Part shown: one piece after another, positions 1 to 8,010 of the stretch
Layout of the letters: each line of letters opens with the position of its first letter
How positions within the stretch are numbered: position 1 is the stretch's first letter
Assembly: GCA_963697205.1 (NCBI GenBank)
Contig: CAVONB010000006.1
Location: 248,001-312,000 of the forward strand
Direction: 5' to 3'
Length of the DNA stretch: 64,000 nucleotides
Origin: CAVONB01 sp963697205
GTDB lineage: Bacteria > Pseudomonadota > Alphaproteobacteria > Rhizobiales > Hyphomicrobiaceae
Notes under the pieces: model-generated
What the model saw: only the letters and a program-made list of their open reading frames with translations
Database searches by the model: none
What the model was told of the DNA's origin: nothing
Position numbers and translations under genes: made by a program

Positions 1-1
1 G

Positions 2-943
2 TTCATCCAGGCCGCCAAGGCCCGCGGTGATGCGCTTGACCACGTGCTATTTGCCGGTCCGCCTGGCCTCGGCAAGACCACACTCGCCCAGATCATGGCG
101 CGCGAGTTGGGCGTTGGCTTTCGCGCCACGTCCGGTCCCGTGATCTCCAAGGCGGGCGACCTCGCCGCCCTGCTGACCAACCTGGAGGAGCGCGACGTCC
201 TGTTCATCGACGAGATCCATCGTCTGAACCCGTCCGTGGAAGAAATCCTGTATCCGGCCATGGAGGATTTCCAGCTCGACCTGATCATCGGCGAGGGGCC
301 GGCCGCCCGCTCCGTGCGCATCGATCTGGCCAAGTTCACCCTGGTCGGGGCCACCACGCGCGCGGGCCTACTGACCACGCCCCTGCGCGACCGGTTCGGC
401 ATCCCCGTGCGGCTCAATTTCTACACCACCGACGAGCTTGAGCTGGTCGTCTCGCGCGGCGGCCGGGTGCTGGGCGCTCCACTCAATCCGGAAGGCGCGC
501 GCGAGATCGCCCGCCGGGCCCGCGGCACGCCGCGCATCGCCGGCCGCCTTTTGCGCCGTGTTCGCGATTTTGCCGCCGTAGCCGGTGCCGACGTGATCGA
601 CGCGCCCGTGGCCGATGCCGCGCTGCGCGCGCTCGAGGTCGACCAGGAAGGCCTCGACGCCCTTGACCATCGCTATCTCGCCTGCATCGCGAAGAACTAC
701 GACGGTGGCCCGGTCGGCATCGAGACGATAGCCGCGGCGCTCTCCGAGCCGCGCGACGCCCTGGAAGAGATCGTCGAGCCCTACCTGCTCCAGCAGGGCT
801 TCATCGGCCGCACCCCCAGGGGCCGCGTCGTCACGATGAAGGCCTACCGCCATCTCGGCATGAGCGGGCCATCCCGGGCGAGCGGCCAGCTCGCCTTCTT
901 CGAGGGCGGCGCGGCCACGGACGGCGAGAACGATCAAGGCTAA
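2..943 (+). CDS. ruvB: Holliday junction branch-migration ATPase RuvB (5'-truncated by window edge)
   Basis: RuvB is the hexameric AAA+ motor that, with RuvA, drives branch migration of Holliday junctions in recombinational repair. The frame is open from base 2, so the gene begins before the window. Visible are Walker A (GPPGLGKTT), Walker B (LFIDEIH), sensor 1 (GATTRAG), the Arg-finger region (LRDRFGI) and the C-terminal winged-helix segment ending in QQGFIGRTPRGRV, all typical of RuvB. The family is about 340-350 aa and only the N-terminal 30-40 residues are missing. In this class ruvB usually ends a ruvC-ruvA-ruvB operon, so those genes probably lie to the left. Identification is secure. 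Confidence 0.97.
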   Translation, partial: FIQAAKARGDALDHVLFAGPPGLGKTTLAQIMARELGVGFRATSGPVISKAGDLAALLTNLEERDVLFIDEIHRLNPSVEEILYPAMEDFQLDLIIGEGPAARSVRIDLAKFTLVGATTRAGLLTTPLRDRFGIPVRLNFYTTDELELVVSRGGRVLGAPLNPEGAREIARRARGTPRIAGRLLRRVRDFAAVAGADVIDAPVADAALRALEVDQEGLDALDHRYLACIAKNYDGGPVGIETIAAALSEPRDALEEIVEPYLLQQGFIGRTPRGRVVTMKAYRHLGMSGPSRASGQLAFFEGGAATDGENDQG

Positions 944-1069
944 CGGCCGATGGCCGGCGCCCGCCATGGGCCGTTCATGGCATTGCCGGAAAGCACTGGC
1001 TAGACTGCCGGCAACAAGGGCCGCGCGGGTGCTGCCGGCAGCAGGCCATAGGAAATCTGGGCTTCGACC

Positions 1070-1978
1070 GTGATCACGAGACGTAGAGTTTTGCAGGGCT
1101 TGGGGGGCTTTCTGGCCACCACCATGGGCTTTTCCGGCTACGCCATGGGCGTGGAGCCGCTGCTGCGCATGAATGTGACGCGCTACGCGCTGACGCCCCC
1201 GCGCTGGCCGAAGGGCCTGGGGCTGCGCATCGCCGTGCTGGCCGATCTGCACGCCTGCGAGCCGTGGATGTCGGCTGACCGTATCGCCGACATCGCCGCC
1301 GCCACCAACGCGCTGAAGCCCGATCTCGTGTTGCTGCTCGGCGACTACCAGGCCGCGCATCGTTTCGTGCGCCGCCCGGTCCCGATGCAGGCGTGGGCTG
1401 AGGCGCTGGCCACCTGCCGGGCACCGCACGGCGTGCACGCCGTGCTCGGCAACCACGACTGGTGGGACGACCGGCGCGCGCAGATGCGCGGCAAGGGGCC
1501 GGTCGCCGCCGGCGTCGCCCTCGAAAAACACGGCATCCCCGTCTACGAGAACACCGCCGTCCGTATCGTCAAGGATGGCCAGCCGTTCTGGCTCGCCGGC
1601 CTCGGCGATCAGATTGCGCTCTTCCGCAAAGGCGTGACGCGCCGCGGCATGCGGCTGAAAGGGGTCGACGACCTGCCACGCACACTCGCCGCCGTCACCG
1701 ACGACGCACCCGTTATCCTCATGGCCCACGAGCCCGACATCTTCCCCAAAGTGCCCGACCGGGTCGCGCTGACCTTCTCCGGCCACACCCATGGCGGCCA
1801 GGTCCGACTCTTCGGCTACGCGCCCGTCGTCCCCTCGCGCTTCGGCAATCGCTACGCCTATGGCCACGTCGTCGAGGACAACCGCAATCTGATCGTCTCA
1901 GGCGGCCTCGGCTGCTCGATCGCGCCGGTACGCTTTGGCATGCCGCCCGAGATTGTCCTGGTGGAGCTTGGCGCATGA
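1070..1978 (+). CDS. Tat-exported calcineurin-like metallophosphoesterase
   Basis: This 302-aa protein of the YaeI/YkuE-like metallophosphatase family would hydrolyse a phosphoester outside the cytoplasm. The N-terminus (TRRRVLQGLGG followed by a hydrophobic stretch) is a twin-arginine signal, so the folded metalloenzyme is probably exported through Tat. Dinuclear-metal motifs appear in order: DLHA, GDYQ, GNHDWW, an isolated His after MAHEPD, and GHTHGGQ. The GTG start is chosen because it gives the complete Tat signal. The gene overlaps the downstream ybgC by ATGA, so the two are probably translated together. Its substrate is not known; YkuE-type enzymes have been linked to UDP-sugar or lipid-linked substrates, which is only a guess here. 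Confidence 0.85.
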   Translation: MITRRRVLQGLGGFLATTMGFSGYAMGVEPLLRMNVTRYALTPPRWPKGLGLRIAVLADLHACEPWMSADRIADIAAATNALKPDLVLLLGDYQAAHRFVRRPVPMQAWAEALATCRAPHGVHAVLGNHDWWDDRRAQMRGKGPVAAGVALEKHGIPVYENTAVRIVKDGQPFWLAGLGDQIALFRKGVTRRGMRLKGVDDLPRTLAAVTDDAPVILMAHEPDIFPKVPDRVALTFSGHTHGGQVRLFGYAPVVPSRFGNRYAYGHVVEDNRNLIVSGGLGCSIAPVRFGMPPEIVLVELGA

Positions 1979-2445
1979 GCACGAACACACCGCGCTGGCC
2001 CGACCTTGCCGGCCGCCTCGTCGCCGCCCACGACGGCCGCCGTCACGTTCTTCCCGTGCGCGTCTACTTCGAGGACACCGATTTCTCCGGCCTCGTCTAT
2101 CACGCCAGCTATATCCGCTGGTGCGAGCGCGGCCGCTCCGATTTCCTGCGCCTTGCCGGCAACGATCACCGCGAGCTGATCGACGGCAGGACGGGCCGCG
2201 AGCCCGCCGCCTTCGTCGTCCGCCGCATGAAGATCGAGTACCTGAAACCTGCCCGCATCGACGAGGTGCTGGAGGTGACGACGCGTGTCACCGAGGTCGG
2301 CGCCGCCCATCTCGTCCTCGATCAGCGCATCCATCGCGACGGCGTTGAGTTATTCCAGGCCGACGTGATGGTGGTGCTCGTCTCCGTCGCCGGCAAGCCC
2401 ATGCGGCTCAGCCAAATGCTGCGGCGCGCGATGTCCGGTGCTTGA
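1975..2445 (+). CDS. ybgC: YbgC-type acyl-CoA thioesterase (hot-dog fold)
   Basis: This 156-aa hot-dog fold thioesterase of the YbgC/4-hydroxybenzoyl-CoA thioesterase family has the active-site segment YFEDTDFSGLVYHASY, with the catalytic Asp in the DTD motif. The later FVVRRMKIEYLKPARIDE strand is also typical. In proteobacteria YbgC sits at the head of the tol-pal cluster and interacts with phospholipid synthesis enzymes. Here it starts inside the stop of the metallophosphatase gene (ATGA). It is not followed by tolQ, which is unusual for a ruvB-ybgC neighbourhood. The start was chosen by the overlap and by alignment to the usual family length of about 135-155 aa. Confidence 0.93.
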   Translation: MSTNTPRWPDLAGRLVAAHDGRRHVLPVRVYFEDTDFSGLVYHASYIRWCERGRSDFLRLAGNDHRELIDGRTGREPAAFVVRRMKIEYLKPARIDEVLEVTTRVTEVGAAHLVLDQRIHRDGVELFQADVMVVLVSVAGKPMRLSQMLRRAMSGA

Positions 2446-2527
2446 TTCCAGCCCCCGTGGTGTGATTCCTCACGTGTGGCGTACTGTTGCCGATTCGCGT
2501 CCGTCCTCCGCCGCGCAACACGCCCCG

Positions 2528-3484
2528 ATGCCCGCAACACACCGCCTCGCCAACATCGCCAAGTCCACCTGGCGCATCGTCGTGCAGCCCGCGCAATTCG
2601 CGCGCAACCGCGCCGCGCGCTATCGCGCCGCCGGCCACGCCGCGCCGTCAGATCTCGTCCACCTGCCGGTCGATCTGATGTCGCCGCGCGAGGGATGCGA
2701 GCCGCGCTGCGCCTATATGGTGCGGCTGACGGCCGAGCACCTGTCCGAATATCGCCGTTGTGACCGCGACTGGCGCTGGCGGCCCTGGCTCGGCACGGCG
2801 GCCGCCATCCCGCTGCGCACCTACGACGGCGCGCAGAGCTATCTCGATTTCGTCGCCCGGCGGACGAACAAGGCCTTCGCCCGCTCCGTCGCCAAGGCAC
2901 GCCGCCTCGGCTACGGCACGAGCCTGTTCCCGCCGCAGAATTTCGAAGCGGCAATGTCAGCCATCCTGGGCTCGCGCCTCGTGCGCTCGGGCGGGCTGGT
3001 GCCCTACGCCGTGTTGCCCCGCCGCCGGCCGGCGCCCGACCGGGGCCTGCCGCCGAACCACCGCCCGCGCGTCTGGTGCCGGCACCACTGGACGCTGCAC
3101 TTCGGCGTCTTCGCACCGGCAGCCGAGCCCGCCTTCCGCCAGCTGGTGGGCTTCGTCAAGCTGCGCCGCGCCGGCAGCTTGGTTCACGCGCTTCAGATCA
3201 TGGGCCACGGCGACCATATGGCCGCAGGCGTCAACGACCTCATGCACGCCGACCTCATGCGATGGCTCCTGGACGACCCCGATCGCCTCGCAGCCGGTGT
3301 CACCCACTACCTCTATGGCGCGATCGAGCATTCCGGCGACGGCCTAGCCCAGTGGAAGCTGCGGCGCGGATTCGAGCCGCTGTTGCTCGACCTCGGCCCG
3401 TCCGCCGAAGGTCTCCGGACCGCCACGACGTGTGCCAACAACCCAGGAAGGCGGCCGGCTGGCGCCCTGTCCGGTTCAGGTTAG
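2528..3484 (+). CDS. Protein of unknown function, possibly GNAT-fold
   Basis: A coding region of about 318 aa that I do not recognise securely. It is Arg- and His-rich. The C-terminal half has a predicted alpha/beta pattern (LVGFVKLRRAGSLVHALQIMGHGDH, shown here in part by GFVKLRRAGSLVH) and a DGLAQWKLRRGFEP segment. That resembles the 'GLxxFKxxxGF' helix-turn near the acyl-CoA site of GNAT and FemAB-like transferases, so an acyl- or aminoacyl-transferase role is possible but unproven. The frame is also open from a GTG at 2438 that overlaps ybgC, and the ATG at 2528 is a choice. It occupies the place where tolQ is normally found. Confidence 0.55.
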   Translation: MPATHRLANIAKSTWRIVVQPAQFARNRAARYRAAGHAAPSDLVHLPVDLMSPREGCEPRCAYMVRLTAEHLSEYRRCDRDWRWRPWLGTAAAIPLRTYDGAQSYLDFVARRTNKAFARSVAKARRLGYGTSLFPPQNFEAAMSAILGSRLVRSGGLVPYAVLPRRRPAPDRGLPPNHRPRVWCRHHWTLHFGVFAPAAEPAFRQLVGFVKLRRAGSLVHALQIMGHGDHMAAGVNDLMHADLMRWLLDDPDRLAAGVTHYLYGAIEHSGDGLAQWKLRRGFEPLLLDLGPSAEGLRTATTCANNPGRRPAGALSGSG

Positions 3485-3577
3485 GTTCATGGCTGGCGCC
3501 GTAAGGTCGCGCGACGTAACATGAAGGGGCCTGTTGGCATCGGGGGATGCTCCACCACCGACAGGGAGGTCAAGACC

Positions 3578-3793
3578 GTGGCTCGCCGTACCGCCATTTC
3601 CATGATCCTCGGCGCACTTGCCGTGACCGCTGCAGCCGCTCTTCTGAGCGGCTCCGGCGCGGGCACGGCCGAGGCGAATTCGTGCACGGCCCAGTGCCGT
3701 GCTGCCCACAATCAGTGCCGCATCGCCACCAAGGGCAGCCCAAGCTGCGACGCCCAGCTCCAGGCCTGTCTCAGCAGGTGCCTGCGCCGCTGA
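3578..3793 (+). CDS. Small exported Cys-rich protein
   Basis: A 71-aa protein starting at GTG 3578, eight bases after a GGGAGG ribosome binding site. Residues about 1-30 form a Sec-type signal peptide (basic ARRT, then a hydrophobic run ending GTAEA). The mature part is only about 40 residues with six cysteines in the order CxxxC, C, C, C, CxxxC, ending LSRCLRR. Six cysteines in a short periplasmic protein suggest a disulfide-stabilised helical hairpin. Function is unknown. A longer frame from 3521 is open but would bury the signal sequence. Confidence 0.6.
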   Translation: MARRTAISMILGALAVTAAAALLSGSGAGTAEANSCTAQCRAAHNQCRIATKGSPSCDAQLQACLSRCLRR

Positions 3794-3871
3794 CGTTGCG
3801 TTGGCATGCGCGTCCTCACTCATCGCCGACATGAGCGCCCGGCATCGCGCCGCGCGGGAACGAAGAACCCA

Positions 3872-3898
3872 AGTGTTTCTACGAAGGTTAGAAACACT
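3872..3898 (-). terminator. Stem-loop abutting the lutC stop codon
   Basis: A perfect 10-bp inverted repeat (AGTGTTTCTA / TAGAAACACT, 7-nt loop) ends directly at the lutC stop codon. It is AT-rich compared with its surroundings. No U-tract follows, so it may act as an mRNA 3'-end stabiliser or a weak terminator for the lut genes. Confidence 0.5.
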
Positions 3899-4576
3899 CT
3901 AGTTCCGAACCACGATCACGCATTGACGGCGCGGGCCGTGTGCGCCGAGGACGAGGCGGCCGCCGATGTCGCCGGTGCGCGAGGGCCCTGAGATCATGTT
4001 GACCGTGCGCGGCATCTGGCCTTCGCCGTAGCGCGTGCGGATGACGGCCAGCGCGTCCTCGTAGCCGCCGACGATGTCCTTTTCCTCGACAACCACGATG
4101 TGCGTCTCGGGCAGGAAGGACAGCGTCACCGGGTTGTCCGGGCCGGAGGCGAGAACCAGTGTTCCCGTCTCAGCGACGCCAGCCGCCGCGTGGCTCAGGC
4201 TTGCCTCGTCTGTCGGGTCGGCGGGCCCTGTGTCGCGTGTCAGGCCGGGCTCCTTCGTCCACGGCAGCGCCGCGAGATAGGGATCGTTGCCCTGACGCAG
4301 CCGCGAGGGAAGGTTCTGGCTGCGCAGATAGCCGGCCACCGCCGCCGGCACCTCGCTCTGGTCGGCCACTTCGATCACGGTCGCGGACGCCGCCTTGAGA
4401 TAGGAGGCAAACAGCGCGGCCAATTCCGACTGCGACTTGTCGAGCTTGATGCGGTCGGGACGCAGTTGGCGGACGTGGCCAGCGATGCGCTGGGCGACGG
4501 CGGCGTCGCGCGATGCGTCGCCGGCCTTGACGCCGAGGGACGTGCGGATCTTTCCGAAGATGGCGTCGCGGCTCAT
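3899..4576 (-). CDS. lutC: Lactate utilization protein LutC (LUD domain)
   Basis: This 225-aa protein of the LUD (LutB/LutC) domain family starts MSRDAIFGKIRTSLG. It has the characteristic TGTLVLASGPDNPVTLSFLPE segment and an HIVVVEEKDIV strand, followed by a Gly-rich C-terminal half ending GPRRQCVIVVRN. LutC is one of three subunits of the iron-sulfur L-lactate dehydrogenase complex LutABC that oxidises L-lactate to pyruvate without a flavin-type LldD. The ATG overlaps the lutB stop (ATGA), and the gene is the last in the minus-strand lut group. Its frame is intact, unlike lutA and lutB. Confidence 0.93.
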   Translation of the reverse strand: MSRDAIFGKIRTSLGVKAGDASRDAAVAQRIAGHVRQLRPDRIKLDKSQSELAALFASYLKAASATVIEVADQSEVPAAVAGYLRSQNLPSRLRQGNDPYLAALPWTKEPGLTRDTGPADPTDEASLSHAAAGVAETGTLVLASGPDNPVTLSFLPETHIVVVEEKDIVGGYEDALAVIRTRYGEGQMPRTVNMISGPSRTGDIGGRLVLGAHGPRRQCVIVVRN

Positions 4577-6003
4577 CTGGGCACCCCCCTTTGATGCTCG
4601 GCCCAAAGCTGCTGGAACGTGCGGCCCTGCGGTGCGGCGAGATCGCGATGTTTGGTCCAGCCACCCGCAAACGGCAGCCGGGTGAAGCGTCCGCGCCGCC
4701 GACCTGCCGCCCCCAATCCTGCCGATACGAAGCGGTTGGCCAGATGATAGAGCCGCGGCCGCTTGGCGAGCCAGGCCCACAGCGCCAGCCCCGTCCGCGC
4801 GCTCGTCGTCCCGCCACCCTGCGCGAAATCCGTCGTGCGGTGGATGCGCATCAGGTCCGGCAGCGGGATCTTCATCGGGCAGACCTCCGCGCACTGGCCG
4901 CAGAAGGTCGAGGCGTTCGGCAGATGGGCCGCCTTGCCGACGCCGATCAGCGCGGGCGTCAGGACCGAGCCGATGGGACCGGGATAGACCCAACCGTAGG
5001 CGTGGCCGCCGACGGCGTTGTAGACGGGGCAATGGTTCATGCAGGCGCCGCAGCGGATGCAGCGCAGCACTTCTTTCAACTCGCTGCCGAGGATTTCCGA
5101 GCGGCCGTTGTCGAGCAGGACGACGTGGTACTCCTCGGGGCCGTCGGGATCGTCGTTGCGGCGCGGGCCGGTCGAGAACGTCGTGTAGGTGGAGAACTCC
5201 TGGCCGGTCGCGGAGCGCGCCAGCAGGCGCAGCAGCGAGGACACGTCCTCGAGCGTCGGGATCACCTTGTCGATCGAGGCGATGACGACGTGGACCTTGG
5301 CGAGCGATTGCGTGAGGTCGCCGTTGCCTTCGTTGGTGACGATGATCGAGGAGCCGGTTTCCGCGATCAGGAAGTTGGCGCCGGTGATGCCGACGTCGGC
5401 GTCGAGGAACTTCTGGCGCAGGATCGCGCGCGCCTCGTCCGACCAGCGTCTCCGGCTCCTTCGAGGACGCGGTCCTTCGGCAGGTGCGTGTGCTTTTTGC
5501 GGAAGTCGGCCTCGACCTGCGCCTGGGTGAGGTGGATCGCCGGCGCGATGATGTGGCTCGGGTCTCGTTGCGGATCTGGACGATGTATTCGCCGAGATCG
5601 GTCTCGACGACCTCCATGCCGGCGCCTTGCGAGGTGGGCGTTGAGCGCGATCTCCTCGGAGATCATCGACTTGCCCTTGGTGACGACCTTGGCGTCCGCG
5701 TCCCGGCAGATCGTCAGATGATGTCGCGGGCGTCTGTCGACGTCGCGGCCCAGTGGACGTGCGCGCCGGCCGCCTTGGCATTGCTTCTCGTAGGTCTCCA
5801 GGTAGAGATCGAGGTGGGCAAGCGTGTGATTGCGCAGCGCCTGCCGACATCGCGCAAGGCCTCGAATTCCGGCAGCGTTCGCCTGGGCCGCGGCGCGCTG
5901 GGCGACGAGGCCGCCGGGCAGGCCGGCGAGCGCGTCGCTGGAGCTGGGCGTCGGCGAGCGCGACGCGGGAATTGGCTTTGAACTCGAGGGTGGTCGGCGT
6001 CAT
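4573..6003 (-). pseudogene. lutB: LutB iron-sulfur protein, reading frame broken in N-terminal third
   Basis: LutB is the subunit of the lactate-oxidising LutABC complex that carries two [4Fe-4S] clusters. The C-terminal two thirds are intact, with LUD-domain segments (DADVGITGANFLIAETGS) and two cluster motifs (CIRCGACMNHCPVYN and CGQCAEVCPMK). The true N-terminus (MTPTTLEFKANSRVALADAQLQ, start at 6003) lies in the same frame. Between about 5440 and 5960 the protein must be read from several frames: VETDLGEYIVQIRNE, then SHIIAPAIHLTQAQVEADF, then KDRVLE, then EPETLV, then DEARAILRQKF. Each change that could be resolved is one surplus base, for example near 5410-5465. Total length (477 codon equivalents) fits the family, so sequencing insertions are the likely cause. 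Confidence 0.85.
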
Positions 6004-6115
6004 CTGGTAGAGACCCTCTGGCGAGGGTTCCACACTTATCGCGTCACCGCGCCAACTGCAAAGCATCCCGCAGGCGCCACGGCGGTGGCGGCAGGCAAAC
6101 CGGGAGGCTTGGCGC

Positions 6116-6355
6116 CTATTCCGCCTTCAGCATGACGTAGATCTCGTCCATCATCGGCAGCCGCTTCTTCTTCAGGTCTTCGAAAGCCGCGTCGTCGACA
6201 TTGACCCCGGCCGCCTCGATGCGGTGAATCTCGCGGTTGAGGACGTGATACTCGTCGAACAGGCGCGCGAAGTGGCCATTCCCCATTTTCAGATCGTGGA
6301 TGCGGTCCTTGTGCTCGGGGAACTCCTCGGCGAGCTCGTGGGGAACATGCGTCAT
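6116..6355 (-). CDS. YdcH-like DUF465 protein
   Basis: A 79-aa, highly charged, all-helical protein of the DUF465/YdcH family. It has the family hallmark run FARLFDEYHVLNREIHRIE, followed by LKKKRLPMMDEIYVML. The family is small, cytoplasmic and predicted to form a coiled coil; its role is unknown. It lies between lutA and lutB on the same strand, an unusual place for it, so it may be co-transcribed with the lut genes. The frame is clean and the ATG is the only good start. Confidence 0.85.
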   Translation of the reverse strand: MTHVPHELAEEFPEHKDRIHDLKMGNGHFARLFDEYHVLNREIHRIEAAGVNVDDAAFEDLKKKRLPMMDEIYVMLKAE

Positions 6356-6442
6356 CGTCCGGCCTTTCCTTCCAGGGTCTGACTGCCCTTCGGCAGGTCG
6401 TTACGCGGCGCCCGCTGGCGCAGCCGCGTCGTTGCTCTCTCC

Positions 6443-7217
6443 TCACTCAGGCTGGGCGATCGGCGGGTCGGCCAGTTCGCCCGCCAGAACCTCGGCGACG
6501 TGACGAACCGCGACCGCCTTGCCCTCGCGTGAGAGCTTGCCGGCCATGTTCATCAGACATCCGAGATCCCCCGCCAGAACGAGGTCCGGTGCCGCCGCGG
6601 CGATGTTGGCGCACTTCTTCTCCACGATGGCGTTGGAGACATCGGGGTACTTGACCGCGAAGGTGCCGCCAAAGCCGCAGCAGGTCTCGCAGTCTGCCAT
6701 CTCGACGAGTTCCAGCCCCTTGACCGAGGTCAACAGGCGGCGCGGCTGGTCCTTGACGCCGAGCTCGCGCAGGCCCGAGCAGCTGTCGTGATAGGTGACG
6801 CGGCCGGCGAATGCGGCGTCGACGTCGGTCATGCCGCGCACATCGACCAGGAACGAGATCAGCTCGTGGACGCGGGGCGCGAAGGCCTTGGCGCGCGGCG
6901 CCCAGGACGCGTCGTCCTTTAGGAGATCGGGATAGTGGGTCTTCAGCATGCCCGCGCACGAGCCCGACGGCGCGACGACGTAGTCGAAGCCCTCGAAGGC
7001 GGCGATCGTCTGGCGGGCGAGCGCGGCCGCGTTCGGCCGAGTCGCCGGAGTTGTAGGCTGGCTGACCGCAGCATGTCTGGGTCGCCGGCACCTCGACCGT
7101 GCAGCCGGCCTGCTCCAAGAGCTTGACGGCGGCAAAGCCGACCGACGGCCGCATCAGGTCGACAAGGCAGGTGACGAAGAGGCCGACACGCGGCCGGCTG
7201 GCGGGATCTGCTGTCAT
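6443..7217 (-). pseudogene. lutA: LutA (CCG-domain) subunit, one frameshift
   Basis: LutA is the subunit of the lactate oxidation complex with two cysteine-rich CCG domains. The first domain is read from 7217 (PRVGLFVTCLVDLMRP, then QTCCGQPAYNSGDSAE). The rest is read one frame over (AALARQTIAAFEGFDYVV, SGSCAGM, YHDSCSGLRELG, CCGFGGTFAVKYP, GDLGCLMNMAG). The join is at about 7030-7034, where one extra base breaks the frame. Both CCG motifs and total length (about 257 codons) are normal for LutA, so the break looks like a sequence error. The ATG at 7217 begins MTADPASRP. It heads the minus-strand order lutA, ydcH-like, lutB, lutC. Confidence 0.88.
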
Positions 7218-7407
7218 GACGTCGCAAGGCCTGTGGATCGGGCTGCAATTAAGGGCGATGTCGCGCACGCGGCGCGACCGCATTTTCTATCCCGCGACGG
7301 CCACTGAAACGCAAGCGCTGCGCCGGTGCAGCGCTTCGCTGTCCAGCGGCGCAATGCCGAGACGTCGGCACCGACCAAACCGCCGCAACGTTTGCCCAAA
7401 AGGATAA

Positions 7408-7426
7408 GGCCCGGCGATGCCGGGCC
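7408..7426 (-). terminator. Terminator hairpin after the cytochrome c gene
   Basis: The stem GGCCCGGC / GCCGGGCC has a 3-nt loop. On the minus strand it is followed by TTATCCTTTT. It lies 28 bases past the cytochrome c stop and 190 bases upstream of lutA, so it should separate the two transcripts. Confidence 0.7.
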
Positions 7427-7453
7427 TTTCCAGTGGGCGATGGTGGCCCGCGC

Positions 7454-7834
7454 TTACTTTTGCGCCTTGAGGTAGGCGATCAGATCCTTGCGATCCTTGT
7501 CATCCTTGACGCCGGCGAACGCCATCTTGTTGCCCGGCATGAACCCCCTCGGGTCCGCGAGGTACTTGTCGAGGTTCTCCTCGGTCCACATCAAGCCGTC
7601 GGTGGCGGCCTTCTGGTTCGCCGGCGAGTACTTGAAGCCCTCCACGGTGCCCGCCTTGCGTCCAACGATGCCGTTCAGCTGCGGCCCGACCAGGTTCTTG
7701 GCGTCCGGCCCCACCCGATGGCAGGCTCGGCACTTCTTGAATACGTCTTCGCCATTGGCGACGTCCTGGGCCACGGCCGGCAAGGCGAAGGCGGTGGCGG
7801 CAATCGCAGCAGCCAGCAGGGTCTTCACAGTCAT
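7454..7834 (-). CDS. Periplasmic class I c-type cytochrome (c2/c550 type)
   Basis: This 126-aa soluble cytochrome c starts with a cleavable Sec signal (MTVKTLLAAAIAATAFALPAVAQ). The heme is bound by CRACH (Cys35, Cys38, His39), and the sixth ligand is probably the Met in RGFMPGNKMAF. Segments such as GPQLNGIVGRKAGTVEGFKYS and YLADPRGFMPG are hallmarks of the mitochondrial-type c2/c550 family. It would shuttle electrons in the periplasm, for example from a bc1 complex or dehydrogenase to an oxidase. It lies between lutA and the LysR gene but has its own terminator. A possible role as electron acceptor for lactate or glycolate oxidation is inference from location only. Confidence 0.92.
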   Translation of the reverse strand: MTVKTLLAAAIAATAFALPAVAQDVANGEDVFKKCRACHRVGPDAKNLVGPQLNGIVGRKAGTVEGFKYSPANQKAATDGLMWTEENLDKYLADPRGFMPGNKMAFAGVKDDKDRKDLIAYLKAQK

Positions 7835-8010
7835 TCCAGGTCTCCCTTTTTCGTCGGATGGCGACGTGAACGTACATTATATAGCGAAAATTGCATCTGT
7901 TGCGACGCGACCAATCGCATCGGTCAGCGAATCTTTCGTCGCATGCGCCATCATCGCTCAAGGCGCCGTCGACCCATTCCGACGATCCTGGGCCCAGGTC
8001 GCCCTCGGCT

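Noticed and set aside
368..1867. 499-aa minus-strand frame opposite ruvB and the metallophosphatase gene
   Set aside because: Low-complexity Gly/Ala/Arg/His protein opposite two secure genes; a GC-rich shadow frame.
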